This document shows, in pieces, positions 23,826 to 32,891 of a stretch of DNA of 45,078 bases. The stretch spans positions 1 through 45,078 of the forward strand of contig NZ_SMNT01000031.1 in the NCBI RefSeq assembly GCF_004348265.1, given 5' to 3'. A program made the translations under genes and the position numbers. This stretch comes from Methylobacterium segetis (GTDB taxonomy: Bacteria; Pseudomonadota; Alphaproteobacteria; Rhizobiales; Beijerinckiaceae). How positions within the stretch are numbered: the stretch's first letter is position 1; every line of letters starts with the position of its first letter. The notes beneath the pieces are model-generated. The model did no database searches. It had not been told where the DNA came from and worked only from the letters and a program-made list of their open reading frames with translations.

Positions 23826-26460
23826 GACCGTCACGGGCAAGCTCAACCGGGTCGGCTACGAGGGCTTCTTCCAGGCGCTGCGCCAAGCGAAGGGCGCGGG
23901 CAACCGCAACGTCGAGCTCGCGCACTGGCTGTCCCACCTCCTCCAGCGCAACGCGACCGACATTGCGCTCTCGGCCGACGCCTACAAACTCGACCGCGCC
24001 AAGCTCCTGATGGATCTCGAGCGCGCGATCTCGGGCTTCCGGCGCAACGAGACCGAGATGCCCGGCGTCTCGAACACGATCGTCGACCTGCTCGACCGCG
24101 GCTGGCACTACGCGACGCTGTTCTTCGGGGAGACCCAGATCCGCACCGGTCACGTCCTGCTCGCCGGGCTGAAGGGGGGCGAGTTGCGGCGCGCCTTCCT
24201 CAGCCTGTCCCAGGAATTCGCCAAGATCCCCGTCGAGGCGCTCTCGACCGAGCACCGCACCCTCTGGGGCCGGTCCGAGGAGGAGAGCCTGCGTCCGATG
24301 GACGGGTCCGGCGCCATCGCCGCCGGGACGCCCGGGGCCGAGGCCGCGCCGAAGGGCCAGACCGCCCTCGACCGGTTCTCGCAGGATCTCACCGCCAAGG
24401 CGGCGGGCGGCGAGATGGACCCGATCCGCGGGCGCGACGACGAGATCCGCCAGCTCATCGACGTGCTGATGCGCCGGCGCCAGAACAACCCGATCCTGAC
24501 CGGCGAGGCCGGCGTCGGCAAGACCGCGGTGGTGGAGGGCTTCGCTCAGCGCATCGCTTCGGGCGACGTGCCGCCCCCGCTCAAGGGCGTGCGCCTCTGC
24601 GCCCTCGATATCGGCCTTATGCAGGCCGGCGCCTCGATGAAGGGCGAGTTCGAGCAGCGGCTGCGCTCGGTGATCGACGAGGTGCAATCCTCGCCCAAGC
24701 CCATCATCCTCTTCATCGACGAGGCCCACACCCTCATCGGCGCCGGCGGGCAGGCGGGGACGGGCGACGCGGCCAACCTCCTCAAGCCGGCGCTTGCCCG
24801 CGGCACCCTCAAGACGATCGCGGCCACGACCTGGGCCGAGTACCGGCAATATTTCGAGAAGGACCCCGCTCTCACCCGCCGCTTCCAGCCAATCCAGATC
24901 GGCGAGCCGGACGTGGCGCGCGCCTGCGACATGCTGCGGGGCCTGCTCGGGCCGATGGAGAAGCATCACGGCGTGCGCATCTCGGACCGGGCCGTCGTCG
25001 CGGCGGTCGAGTTCTCGCACCGCTACATCCCGGCCCGTCAGCTTCCGGACAAGGCGGTGAGCCTGCTCGACACGGCCTGCGCGCGCGTCGCGATCAGCCA
25101 GAGCGCGACGCCCGCGGCGATCGAGGACACGCGGGTCGCCATCGCCTCGCGGGAATCGGAGCGCGCCGCCCTCGTCTCCGACCGCGACCTCGGCGCGCCC
25201 GACGAGGAGCGCGTCGTCGAGATCGACGCCGAACTCGCGGATCTCCGGGACCGGCTCGCACGCCTCGAGGCGGAATGGTCCTCCGAGCGCGCCCTCGTCG
25301 ACGAGATCCGGGCGCTTCGCGAGAGCCTCGGCCGTTCCGAGCCCGGATCGGACCCGGAGAGCCAGCGCGCAACCCTGCGCGAGCGGTCTGGCGCCCTCGA
25401 CGCGATCGATGCCGAGGGGCGCATGATCTACGCCCACGTGGACGAGCAGGCGGTGGCCTCCGTCGTGTCCGACTGGACCGGCATCCCGGTCGGTCGGATG
25501 GTCCGCGACGAGATCGAGACCGTGCTGCGCCTGCCCGAGATCCTGAACCGGCGGGTGGTGGGCCAGTCGCACGGCCTCGCGATGATCGCCAAACGCATCG
25601 AGACGAACCGCGCGAAGCTCGAGAATCCGAACAAGCCGATCGGCGTGTTCATGCTCTGCGGCCCCTCCGGCGTCGGCAAGACCGAGACGGCGCTGGCCCT
25701 GGCCGAGTCCCTCTACGGGGGCGAGCAGAACATGATCACGATCAACATGAGCGAGTTCCAGGAGGCGCACACCGTCTCCACGCTCAAGGGCGCGCCCCCC
25801 GGCTATGTCGGCTACGGCGAGGGCGGGCGGCTGACGGAGGCGGTGCGGCGGCGGCCCTACAGCGTGATCCTCCTCGATGAGGTCGAGAAGGCGCACGGGG
25901 ACGTGCACGAGATCTTCTTCCAGGTCTTCGACAAGGGCGTGATGGAGGACGGCACCGGCCGCCGGATCGACTTCAAGAACACGCTCATCATCCTGACCTC
26001 GAACGTCGGGACGGACCTGATCATGCAGCTCTCGCAGGACCCGTCCTACGCGAGCGACCCGGAGGCGCTGGCGGTCGCGCTGCGCCCGCAACTCCTTAAG
26101 GTCTTCCCGGCCGCACTCCTCGGGCGGATCGTGACGATCCCCTACTTCCCGCTCTCGCCCGCCATGCTCGGCGGTATCGTGCGCCTCCAGCTCGACCGGA
26201 TCGGCCGCCGCATCCGCGAGAACCACGACGCCGCCTTCTCGTACGAGGACGCGGTGGTCGAGCACATCGTCTCGCTCTGCAACGATCCGGATTCGGGCGG
26301 CCGCATGATCGACAACGTGATCACCAACACGCTGCTGCCGGAACTCTCGCGCGAATTCCTGAGGCGCATCGTCAACAAGCAGGTCGTCACGGCCGTCCGG
26401 GTCGGCTCCGAATCCGGCGCCTTCACCTACGCCTTCGACGCGGCGGGCAATCCGGCCTGA
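23806..26460 (+). CDS. clpV: ClpV (TssH) AAA+ ATPase that recycles contracted sheath
   Basis: An 884-residue Hsp100 protein. The N-terminal domain (1-160) contains [16 protein letters not shown], matching the ClpV N-domain that binds TssC. The first AAA module has GEAGVGKT (233-240) and [14 protein letters not shown]; the second has GPSGVGKT (619-626), [10 protein letters not shown] and the [12 protein letters not shown] helix. A coiled middle domain lies between them (about 440-540). The length and the N-domain distinguish it from ClpB. The ATG at 23806 overlaps tssG by 20 bp. It is the last core T6SS gene of this arm, followed by a hairpin. Confidence 0.97.
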   Translation: MADISLETVTGKLNRVGYEGFFQALRQAKGAGNRNVELAHWLSHLLQRNATDIALSADAYKLDRAKLLMDLERAISGFRRNETEMPGVSNTIVDLLDRGWHYATLFFGETQIRTGHVLLAGLKGGELRRAFLSLSQEFAKIPVEALSTEHRTLWGRSEEESLRPMDGSGAIAAGTPGAEAAPKGQTALDRFSQDLTAKAAGGEMDPIRGRDDEIRQLIDVLMRRRQNNPILTGEAGVGKTAVVEGFAQRIASGDVPPPLKGVRLCALDIGLMQAGASMKGEFEQRLRSVIDEVQSSPKPIILFIDEAHTLIGAGGQAGTGDAANLLKPALARGTLKTIAATTWAEYRQYFEKDPALTRRFQPIQIGEPDVARACDMLRGLLGPMEKHHGVRISDRAVVAAVEFSHRYIPARQLPDKAVSLLDTACARVAISQSATPAAIEDTRVAIASRESERAALVSDRDLGAPDEERVVEIDAELADLRDRLARLEAEWSSERALVDEIRALRESLGRSEPGSDPESQRATLRERSGALDAIDAEGRMIYAHVDEQAVASVVSDWTGIPVGRMVRDEIETVLRLPEILNRRVVGQSHGLAMIAKRIETNRAKLENPNKPIGVFMLCGPSGVGKTETALALAESLYGGEQNMITINMSEFQEAHTVSTLKGAPPGYVGYGEGGRLTEAVRRRPYSVILLDEVEKAHGDVHEIFFQVFDKGVMEDGTGRRIDFKNTLIILTSNVGTDLIMQLSQDPSYASDPEALAVALRPQLLKVFPAALLGRIVTIPYFPLSPAMLGGIVRLQLDRIGRRIRENHDAAFSYEDAVVEHIVSLCNDPDSGGRMIDNVITNTLLPELSREFLRRIVNKQVVTAVRVGSESGAFTYAFDAAGNPA

Positions 26461-26498
26461 CCGCCGGCCCTGGGCAAGGCTCTCCACGCGGTCTCGGA

Positions 26499-26520
26499 CG
26501 CCCGCGGTGCCGCGCGGGCG
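26499..26520 (+). terminator. Hairpin after clpV
   Basis: CGCCCGCG (26499-26506) pairs with CGCGGGCG (26513-26520) over a 6-nt loop, 39 nt past the clpV stop. It marks the end of the core operon, but no T tract is present and the next gene starts 55 nt later on the same strand. Confidence 0.45.
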
Positions 26521-26574
26521 GCGCGACGGGCCGTCCCGGCGGCAACATCGTCATCGATCGAAGGGGGAAGCGAG

Positions 26575-26964
26575 ATGGGCGCAAGTGCAGGAAAGACCGT
26601 CGTGACCATCGGCTTCTTCGACGGCGCCATGCTCCTCGCCAGGCGAACCTTCGGCAACGGCGATCTGCGTCAGGACATCTCCAAGGCAGCATCGGCAGCG
26701 GTCGCCGAACAATGCGAGTTGGGGGAGGAGTTCTACTTCTCCTTCAATCTCAACGAGCCGTGGCTGTTCTACGAGAGCGACGGCCACCTCTACATCGAGA
26801 AGGTCGATTCCTCTCCCGTCATCCGGATCGGCATCGAGCCGCGCAAGGATGTGAAAGCGTGGGTGCCACGCCTGCAGGAGGCGAAGCAGTTCATCGCCGA
26901 CCCGTTGCGCTTTCCCAATCTGACGAGAAGCCTGCCCGACCGGGAGAGCGGGGACGAGGATTAG
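26575..26964 (+). CDS. Unrecognised small protein downstream of clpV
   Basis: A 129-residue soluble protein that I do not recognise. The ATG at 26575 follows GAAGGGGG about 7 nt upstream, a good ribosome site, and codon use looks like its neighbours, so it should be a real gene. It begins with a short hydrophobic segment (TVVTIGFFDGAMLLARR) that is too polar for a signal peptide. Aromatic-rich stretches follow (EEFYFSFNLNEPWLFYES, then LYIEKVD), then a charged acidic end. No cysteine-based or hydrolase motif is visible. Its position between clpV and the PAAR gene suggests a T6SS accessory, adaptor, effector or immunity protein. It could also be an Hcp-linked chaperone. All of this is inference from context. 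Confidence 0.75.
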   Translation: MGASAGKTVVTIGFFDGAMLLARRTFGNGDLRQDISKAASAAVAEQCELGEEFYFSFNLNEPWLFYESDGHLYIEKVDSSPVIRIGIEPRKDVKAWVPRLQEAKQFIADPLRFPNLTRSLPDRESGDED

Positions 26965-26990
26965 CGCGCCCGCGGGTTCGAACGACGAAG

Positions 26991-27010
26991 CCCGGGGCAT
27001 CGGCCTCGGG
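26991..27010 (+). other. Hairpin between the two small unknown genes
   Basis: CCCGGGGC (26991-26998) pairs with GCCTCGGG (27003-27010), including one G-T (G-U in RNA) wobble, over a 4-nt ATCG loop. It ends 20 nt before the next start codon. Confidence 0.45.
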
Positions 27011-27030
27011 TCCACATGCAGGGAGTGGTC

Positions 27031-27333
27031 ATGGCCAACCAATTCGAGCAGGTCGACGAGCCGCCGCCGGACGCTCTGAGCCTGATGCTCCGGCGCGACG
27101 GCGACAGGCTGTCGGGCCAGAGCTTCTGCCCCGCCTCCGCCAGCGGCGGACGCCTGCCGAAGGATTTCCGCAGCGCGGAGATGCCGCTCAAGGAAGCGTT
27201 CCGAGCCGCCATCAAGTTCGCGAACGACTTCAAGGTCCCGATGGTCGTCGTGGATCCGGACGGGCTCTGGCAGCCGGAATGGGGCACGCTCTACCGCGAC
27301 GACGAGGACGACGCCGAGCTTTCGGCTTCGTAG
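27031..27333 (+). CDS. Unrecognised small acidic-tailed protein, last gene of the right T6SS arm
   Basis: A 100-residue soluble protein of unknown function. I chose ATG 27031 (MANQFEQ) because GGGAG lies about 7 nt upstream; an ATG five codons earlier (27016) lacks one. The sequence has a basic, helix-forming middle (PLKEAFRAAIKFANDFKVPM) and a PDGLWQPEWGTLYRDDEDD end that is strongly acidic. It is convergent with the PAAR gene, with 37 bp between the stops. It may pair with the 129-residue gene upstream, for example as effector/immunity or as a PAAR adaptor, but nothing in the sequence proves either. Confidence 0.7.
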   Translation: MANQFEQVDEPPPDALSLMLRRDGDRLSGQSFCPASASGGRLPKDFRSAEMPLKEAFRAAIKFANDFKVPMVVVDPDGLWQPEWGTLYRDDEDDAELSAS

Positions 27334-27370
27334 GGCGAGGCCGGCCCGCCTGTGTCGAGGACGGGTCGCG

Positions 27371-27664
27371 CTACCCCCCGATCAGCACCGTCGGCAGTCC
27401 CGAGACGATCACCCCGCCATGCGCGGTGGTGTCCCCGATGCGCGCCGCGGGCTTTCCGCCGATCAGCACGGTCGCCGAGCCCTTGACGATCACGTCGGTC
27501 GGGCCGGTGCACAGGGCCATGTCGCCGACGCGCGCGGCCGGGATCGAGCCGATCAGGACCGTCGGGCAGCAGGGCGGCAGGATCGGTCCGCCCACATGCG
27601 GGACGACGCCGGTCACCATCGGGCAGGTGTGCATGTCGGTGATGCGCGCGGCCGGCTGACCCAT
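27371..27664 (-). CDS. Minimal PAAR-domain spike-tip protein
   Basis: A 97-residue PAAR protein with three PAAR-type motifs: PAARITD near the N-terminus, PAARVGD in the middle and PAARIGD near the C-terminus, in a beta-hairpin glycine-rich context (VLIG repeats). HTCP and CCP supply the cysteines and histidines expected to bind a metal ion at the cone tip. It caps the VgrG trimer and sharpens the spike. There is no C-terminal toxin domain. The stop is TAG at 27373-27371. It is transcribed from the 320-bp spacer shared with the divergent M23 gene. Confidence 0.93.
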   Translation of the reverse strand: MGQPAARITDMHTCPMVTGVVPHVGGPILPPCCPTVLIGSIPAARVGDMALCTGPTDVIVKGSATVLIGGKPAARIGDTTAHGGVIVSGLPTVLIGG

Positions 27665-27748
27665 GTCTCCCCCTCAAGCCCCTGACCACGCCTGCCGAAG
27701 CGGGTGGATCGCCCGCCCGGCCGGGCAACGGCCAACATTGCGAATACA

Positions 27749-27894
27749 CGATGATGGCCGTTTCCGCGAGTATCGGTCCGGCCCGCCCACGCTTCCGCGC
27801 CTCGGATGAGCTGGGACGGGACTGTGGATCGTGCGAGGCGTCCGGGCGTCGACCGTGCTCTGGCGGCCATAGCGGCGCGGAAATGCCATGATCG
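27749..27894. repeat. Long imperfect inverted repeat between the PAAR and M23 genes
   Basis: A left arm (27749-27768) and a right arm (27876-27894) match in 17 positions over about 19-20: TTTCCGCG/CGCGGAAA and ATGGC/GCCAT are exact, with a slipped base between them, and further outward pairs also match. The arms enclose 107 bp. Everything else in this spacer (27665-27984) seems featureless apart from a GCCCGGCCGGGC palindrome at 27715-27726. It could be a paired operator serving both divergent genes or the remains of a small mobile element; no target-site duplication is seen. Confidence 0.5.
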
Positions 27895-27984
27895 CCATCC
27901 ACAGGAGGGCCCCGTTCGGCTAAACTCTGTGTTTCCGGCAGCGGGCCCGTTCGTTCGATTGTGTTCGCCGGAAGAAGGTCGTTC

Positions 27985-29358
27985 GTGAAGCAGTCGTCGA
28001 CGAGAATCGGGCGGACATCGGTCGGGGCGCACCGCGCCGCCCCGCGCCGCCCGCGCCGTCGCGTGGCGGCCCTGCTGATCTGGCCTGTACTGCTCTGGGC
28101 GGGGGTGGCGTCCTGGTTCGCCTATTCCGGCAGCGAGGAGGCCAAGCGCCTCGCCGCCGAGCAGGTCGCGCAGAAGGCGGCCTACGAGGACAAGGTGAAG
28201 GCCCTGACCCGGCGCCTCGTCGGCGTGGCGAGCCACCAGATGCTGGAGCAGGACGGGCTCGCCGGTCGCATGGCCGACATCGTCACCCGGCAGGTCGAGC
28301 TGGAGAACCGCGTCGCCACCCTGTCCGCCTATGCCGAACGCGTCGCCGATCCGGCCCGGGGCGGGGCGCCCGCGCCGACGCAGGAGGCGGCAGCGCGCCC
28401 GGTCGAGGAGGCCGCGCCCCGCGAGCCTGCGCCCGCTCGCGGAAGGCCCGCGGCGGAGCCGAACGTGCTGCGGCTCGGCGGCCCCCGCGCGGCCGACACG
28501 CCCCCGCCCGCGCCGAACCTCGCGCCGCGCTCGGTCCTGGAGCCGCGCCCGGACCTGGAGCCGCCACAGGGTACCGACAGGGATGGGCGGGTCCGGGCCA
28601 TCCTCGCCCAGCCGACCCGGGTCCAGTTCGACGCGCTCGAAGCCTCCCTCGCGGGCGCCGAGCGTCGTCAGGGCAGCATCCTCGACGGTCTCGCGCGCGG
28701 TGTGCGCGGCGGGATCGGGGCGCTCCGCGCCGTCCTTGGAAGCCTTGGCGTGGCGCTGGCGGTTCCGGCACCGGCTCAACCGGCCGGGCGGCCCGCTGCC
28801 CTGCGCGACCCGTTCGAGGACGGGGTCCGCAATCTCGAAGCCGCCTTCGACGAGAGCCGCCGCTGGCGCAGCGCGGCCGACGCCGTGCCCCTCCGCCGCC
28901 CCATCGCGGCCGCGGAGCGCAACCTGACCAGCAATTTCGGCCTGCGCAAGGACCCGTTCACCGGGGCGGCCACGATGCATGCGGGCATGGATTTCCGCGC
29001 CCCCGTGGGCACCGAGGTGCGCGCCGCCGCGGCCGGGCGGGTGATCACCGCGGGCGTGACGGGCGGCTACGGCAACCTGATCGAGATCGACCACGGCAAC
29101 GGGGTGGTCACGCGCTACGGGCATCTTTCCGCCTACGTCGCCTCGGTCGGGCAGGTGGTCCAGGCGGAGACCGTCGTCGGCCTCGTCGGCTCGACCGGGC
29201 GCTCCACCGGGCCGCACCTCCATTACGAGACCCGTGTCCACAGCGCCGCAGTCGATCCGCTGCGATTCCTGAAGGCTGGCGCCGAGCTGTTCGACAGGGC
29301 ACACTCCGCCGAGATCGGGAGCGGCGCGCCTCCCGCTGACGAGACCTCGGAGGATTGA
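27985..29358 (+). CDS. Membrane-anchored M23 (LytM-type) peptidoglycan endopeptidase
   Basis: A 457-residue protein. I chose the GTG at 27985 because GAAGAAGG lies 6 nt upstream; an in-frame GTG at 27961 is less well placed. A basic N-terminus leads into one membrane segment (about 30-50), then a coiled coil (about 50-105), a Pro/Ala-rich linker, and the M23 domain (about 310-445). The zinc ligands are present: H332 and D336 (MHAGMD), H411 and H413 (HLHYE). It should cut peptide cross-links in the periplasm. It may open the cell wall for the T6SS or for the autotransporter, or be a divisome-type LytM protein; the family is common in Hyphomicrobiales chromosomes, so a T6SS link is inference from position only. 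Confidence 0.9.
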   Translation: MKQSSTRIGRTSVGAHRAAPRRPRRRVAALLIWPVLLWAGVASWFAYSGSEEAKRLAAEQVAQKAAYEDKVKALTRRLVGVASHQMLEQDGLAGRMADIVTRQVELENRVATLSAYAERVADPARGGAPAPTQEAAARPVEEAAPREPAPARGRPAAEPNVLRLGGPRAADTPPPAPNLAPRSVLEPRPDLEPPQGTDRDGRVRAILAQPTRVQFDALEASLAGAERRQGSILDGLARGVRGGIGALRAVLGSLGVALAVPAPAQPAGRPAALRDPFEDGVRNLEAAFDESRRWRSAADAVPLRRPIAAAERNLTSNFGLRKDPFTGAATMHAGMDFRAPVGTEVRAAAAGRVITAGVTGGYGNLIEIDHGNGVVTRYGHLSAYVASVGQVVQAETVVGLVGSTGRSTGPHLHYETRVHSAAVDPLRFLKAGAELFDRAHSAEIGSGAPPADETSED

Positions 29359-29417
29359 TGCCGGCCCGTCGGACCGTGCCGGATCGGATCCACCAGCCGG
29401 GCGGGGCGGGCTAGGCC

Positions 29418-31847
29418 GTGCGCGCGCTCCTCGCCCTCATCCTCGGTCTCGCGCTGACGCTCGCGGCGGAGTGCGCGCTCGCGGCGGAGCGCCGCGTCGC
29501 GCTGGTGATCGGCAACGCCGCCTACCAGAAGTTTCCCTCGCTGCCGAACCCCCGCAACGACGCGGACGACGTGACGGCCGCGCTGAAGCGGGCGGGCTTC
29601 GAGGTGTTCGGCGGCACCGACCTGCGGCGGGAGACGATCCGCGATCATCTGCGCCAGTTCGCCCGCGCCGCCCAGGGCGCGGACGCTGCGCTCGCCTATT
29701 ACGCGGGCCACGGTCTCCAGTACAAAGGCCGCAACTACATCGTTCCCGTGGATGCCAAGCTGCAGGACGAGTTCGACCTGGAATACGAGACCGTCCGCAT
29801 CGACGACGTGGTCGGCGAGCTGAACCGGGCGGACGGCGCCCGCATCCTCATCCTCGACGCCTGCCGCAACCTGCCGCTCAAGGAGAAGAGCGACCGCAAC
29901 CCCTTCACGGAGACCGGCCTCGCCAAGATCAGCGGCCGCGGCCTCGTGGTCGCCTACGCGACGCAGGCGAACGCGCTGGCCTTCGACGGCGTCGGCCGCA
30001 ACAGCATCTTCACGGACGCCTTCCTGAAGGCGATCGACGAACCGGGCCTCGACCTGCCGCAATTCTTCCAGCGGGTGAGCATCGCGGTGGACCGGCAGAG
30101 CGGCGGGCGGCAGACGCCCGAATTGTCGCTCTCCTATCCCGGCCAGTTCTACTTCAATCGCAGCGAGACCGACCGCGACGCCTGGCGCAAGATCCGGGAC
30201 AGCAACGACCCGGCCGCGTTCCGCGGCTTCGTGCAGAAATATCCGCAGAGCGACCTCGCCGACGCGGCCAATGCGCGGCTGGCCAAGCTCGACGATTGGA
30301 GCGCCCTGAAGGAGCAGCAGGCCCGCCGCGCGGACGCGGCCCGGCGCCGCCGGGAGGAGCAGGAGCGCGCGGACGAGGAGGCGCGGGCCCGGAAGGTCGC
30401 GGAGGAGAAGGCCGCCGAGGAGCGGGCGGCGGAGGCCAGACGCGTCGCGGAGGAGCTGCGCCAGCGCAGGCTCGCGGAGGAGCGGGAGGCGGAAGCGCGC
30501 CGGGTCGCCGACCTCGCCCGCGCCGCCGAGGAGGCGCGCCAGAGGAAGCTCTCGGAGCAGCGCGAGGCGGAGGCCCGCCGCGCCGCGGAGCAGGCGCGCC
30601 TCGCCGAGGAGGCGCGGCAGAAGAAGCTCGCCGAGGAACGTGCCGCCGAGGCCCGGCGTGTCGCCGAGGAGACCCGTCACGCCGAGGAGGCGCAGCGCCG
30701 GAAGCTCGCGGAGGAGCGGGCGGCCGAGGAACGCCGCAACGCCGCGGAGAAGCGGATCGCCGAGGAGCGCCGGCTGGCGGAGGAGCGCCGGCTGGTTGAG
30801 GAGCGCAGGGCCGCCGAGGAGCGGCGCCAGGCGGAGGCGGCGGCCGACGAGAAGAGCCGCCGGAAGCGCGCGGACGAGCAGGCCGCGGAAGCGCGTCGCG
30901 TCGCCGAACGGGCCGCCGAGGAGGCGCGTCAGCAGCGTCTTGCCGAGGAGCGGGCCGAGGCCGCCCGCCGGGTCGAGGAAGCCCGCGTGGCGGAGGAGGC
31001 GCGGCTCGCCGAGCAGGCCCGCTTGGCCGAGCAGGCTCGCTTGGCCGAGCAGGCCCGCCTTGCCGAGGTCGAGAGCCGCGCCCGCGAGGAGCGCCGGGCG
31101 GCGGAGCCCGTCACCGGTGCCGCGGTGGCCCTCGCCCCGGGTGCTGCGCCCGAACCGGACCGCCCGATCGGCCGCCTCGCCTACCTCGATGCGCCGGGCG
31201 CGGCGCCCGAGGCTTCGGGCGGCCCGTCGCGCCCCGCGCTCGGCGAGTCCCGGATGGCCTACAACGATCCGCAGGCCGCTCTGCCCTCGGTGAAGCCCGC
31301 CGAGCCGTTCCCGAGCGAGGCGATCCTGCGCGACCGGCTGCACCGCGACGCCGAGGCCGAACTCGGCCGGATCGGCTGCGCCGTCGAGGGCGCGGACACG
31401 GATTGGAACGATGCCTCCCGGCGCGCGCTCGCCCGCTATGCCAAGCAGGCGAAGCTGAAGCCCGTGCCGACGGAGCCGAACGCCGCCCTCTTGGAGGAGA
31501 TGCGCAGGCGCCCGGAGCATTTCTGCCCGATCGCGTGCGGCGCGGGGCAGAAGGCGGAGGGCGACCGATGCGTCGCCGTGGCCAAGCCGGAGAAGGCGAA
31601 GCCCGAGCCGGAGCCGAAGCCGGTGGCCCGCAAGCCGAAGCCCGAGCCTGAGCCGAAGCCCGTCGCGCGCAAGCCGAAGCCTGAGCCGAAGCCGGTGGTG
31701 CAGGAGCGGCCGAAGCCGGCGCGGGAGATCGCCCAGCCGAAGCCCCGGCCGGCGCCCGTCGCCGCCCCGCGCCCGGCGCCGCCCCAGGCCCCGGTCTCGA
31801 CGGCCGCCCGGCCGATGCAACGACCGCTGATGGGCGTCGGATTCTGA
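29418..31847 (+). CDS. Secreted caspase-family (C14) protein with long coiled coil
   Basis: An 809-residue protein beginning with GTG at 29418. A signal peptide (about 1-21) precedes a C14 caspase-like domain (about 24-240): VALVIGNAAYQ, then AYYAGHGLQ with catalytic His98, then ILDACRN with Cys149; both catalytic residues are intact. A coiled coil rich in A, E and R (about 295-565) follows, with RLAEQA repeats. The C-terminus has a Cys-rich motif (FCPIACGAGQKAEGDRC, about 695-715) and a basic KPEPEPKPVARKP tail. Such proteins are frequent in Hyphomicrobiales; their targets are largely unknown. It may be a periplasmic sensor or protease. It starts 59 bp after the M23 gene, so co-transcription is likely. 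Confidence 0.9.
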   Translation: MRALLALILGLALTLAAECALAAERRVALVIGNAAYQKFPSLPNPRNDADDVTAALKRAGFEVFGGTDLRRETIRDHLRQFARAAQGADAALAYYAGHGLQYKGRNYIVPVDAKLQDEFDLEYETVRIDDVVGELNRADGARILILDACRNLPLKEKSDRNPFTETGLAKISGRGLVVAYATQANALAFDGVGRNSIFTDAFLKAIDEPGLDLPQFFQRVSIAVDRQSGGRQTPELSLSYPGQFYFNRSETDRDAWRKIRDSNDPAAFRGFVQKYPQSDLADAANARLAKLDDWSALKEQQARRADAARRRREEQERADEEARARKVAEEKAAEERAAEARRVAEELRQRRLAEEREAEARRVADLARAAEEARQRKLSEQREAEARRAAEQARLAEEARQKKLAEERAAEARRVAEETRHAEEAQRRKLAEERAAEERRNAAEKRIAEERRLAEERRLVEERRAAEERRQAEAAADEKSRRKRADEQAAEARRVAERAAEEARQQRLAEERAEAARRVEEARVAEEARLAEQARLAEQARLAEQARLAEVESRAREERRAAEPVTGAAVALAPGAAPEPDRPIGRLAYLDAPGAAPEASGGPSRPALGESRMAYNDPQAALPSVKPAEPFPSEAILRDRLHRDAEAELGRIGCAVEGADTDWNDASRRALARYAKQAKLKPVPTEPNAALLEEMRRRPEHFCPIACGAGQKAEGDRCVAVAKPEKAKPEPEPKPVARKPKPEPEPKPVARKPKPEPKPVVQERPKPAREIAQPKPRPAPVAAPRPAPPQAPVSTAARPMQRPLMGVGF
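31002..31067 (+). repeat. 18-bp tandem repeat in the caspase-like gene
   Basis: Three full copies and one partial copy of an 18-bp unit encode RLAEQA within the coiled coil. The unit preserves the heptad-like alternation only loosely, and its near identity suggests recent expansion. Confidence 0.75.
31599..31700 (+). repeat. 39-bp repeat encoding the Lys/Pro/Glu tail
   Basis: Two full 39-bp units (31599-31637 and 31638-31676) and a partial third encode KPEPEPKPVARKP. The tail resembles TonB-like Pro/Lys spacers that span the periplasm or bind cell wall. Confidence 0.8.
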
Positions 31848-32011
31848 TCCGCCGCGGCCGAAAGGCGGCCTCAAGTGTCTCCCGCTTGCGTCAGGCCTGG
31901 GCAAACCAGTTTTCGCGCGTGCGGAAGGGGCGGCGCCCGGTGTCGGATCCCCCGAACGTGGTCTAGAGACGGCGCTTGGTCAGATCATCGCCCCCACGGA
32001 GACCTCGGCGA

Positions 32012-32614
32012 ATGCGACGCGCACGTATCCATCGGTGGAAACATCAACATTCGCTGGCGGCGCTGCTGCTCGGCACCGTTCTTCTGGCCGGCCCCGCCGC
32101 CGCGCAGCAGGGGGGCGCCGCCAAGGCCGCGCCGCAGCCCGCAGCCCCGGCCGTCCCCACCGAGCCCGGCCTCACCACCGCGACCTTCGGCGACTGGGTC
32201 CTGCGCTGCCAGCGCACGGCGGAGGCCGAGAAATCCCGCAAGGTCTGCGAGATCGCGCAGTCGATGCAGGTGCAGGGCCAGTCCGCGCCGATCGCCCAGG
32301 TCGCGATCGGCCGCGTCGCGCCGGGCGACCCGCTCACCATGACGGCGATCCTGCCGAACAACGTCGCCTTCCCGAGCAGCGTCCGCGCGACGCTGGACGA
32401 GAAGGACAGCCAGGGCTTCGACCTGCCCTGGCGGCGCTGCCTGCCGGGCCGCTGCGTCGCCGACGCGACGGTCCGCGACGACACGCTGAAGCGCTGGCGC
32501 TCGGCCCCCGAGTCGGGCCGGATCACGTTCAAGGACGCGGGCAACCACGACGTCGCGATCCCGCTCTCCTTCCGCGGCCTCGCGCAGGCGCTGGACGCGC
32601 TGGCGCGCGAGTAG
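32012..32614 (+). CDS. IalB-family (invasion-associated locus B) secreted protein
   Basis: A 200-residue protein with an N-terminal signal peptide (cleavage near AAA-Q, about residue 33) and an Ala/Pro spacer. The IalB domain (about 55-200) has FGDWVLRCQ, VCEIAQSMQ, PNNVAFPSSVR and RRCLPGRCVAD, with four cysteines that can form two disulfides. IalB is linked to host-cell invasion in Bartonella; in other Hyphomicrobiales it is a periplasmic protein of unclear role. The start ATG 32012 was chosen as the one that gives a normal signal peptide; an in-frame start at 31976 would add 12 residues. The spacer after the caspase-like gene (165 bp) shows no clear promoter. Confidence 0.9.
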   Translation: MRRARIHRWKHQHSLAALLLGTVLLAGPAAAQQGGAAKAAPQPAAPAVPTEPGLTTATFGDWVLRCQRTAEAEKSRKVCEIAQSMQVQGQSAPIAQVAIGRVAPGDPLTMTAILPNNVAFPSSVRATLDEKDSQGFDLPWRRCLPGRCVADATVRDDTLKRWRSAPESGRITFKDAGNHDVAIPLSFRGLAQALDALARE

Positions 32615-32674
32615 CGCGCCTCTCCGGCGCATCGACCCTCCGCGACACCCGCCGAGCGGCGGACGAGGTTGCGC

Positions 32675-32701
32675 GCCGCGGCGTTCCAGTAACGCCGCGG
32701 C
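32675..32701 (+). terminator. Perfect 11-bp hairpin after ialB
   Basis: GCCGCGGCGTT (32675-32685) pairs completely with AACGCCGCGGC (32691-32701) over a CCAGT loop, 60 nt after the stop of the IalB-family gene. It is the likely transcript end of the M23-caspase-IalB group, although it lacks a T tract. Confidence 0.6.
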
Positions 32702-32891
32702 CTCATCCCTGCCGAGGGCCAGTATTCGGATCGCATGCTTCGGTCGATCTCGCGCGGTGCCCGGGTTTGCGATCGCTCGCCGAGCTCCCCACACCCGTCG
32801 CGATACGTTGCTTCGTCTTTGCTGCGTTGAATACTTAAGTAGATTGAATTCCTTCATTCTTCATCAGATCTGTTGCCGGACTGCTACACTC

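Noticed and set aside
27674..27898. A 74-codon minus-strand frame in the PAAR-M23 spacer
   Set aside because: No ribosome site, unusual composition and overlap with the inverted repeat; there is no protein family resemblance.
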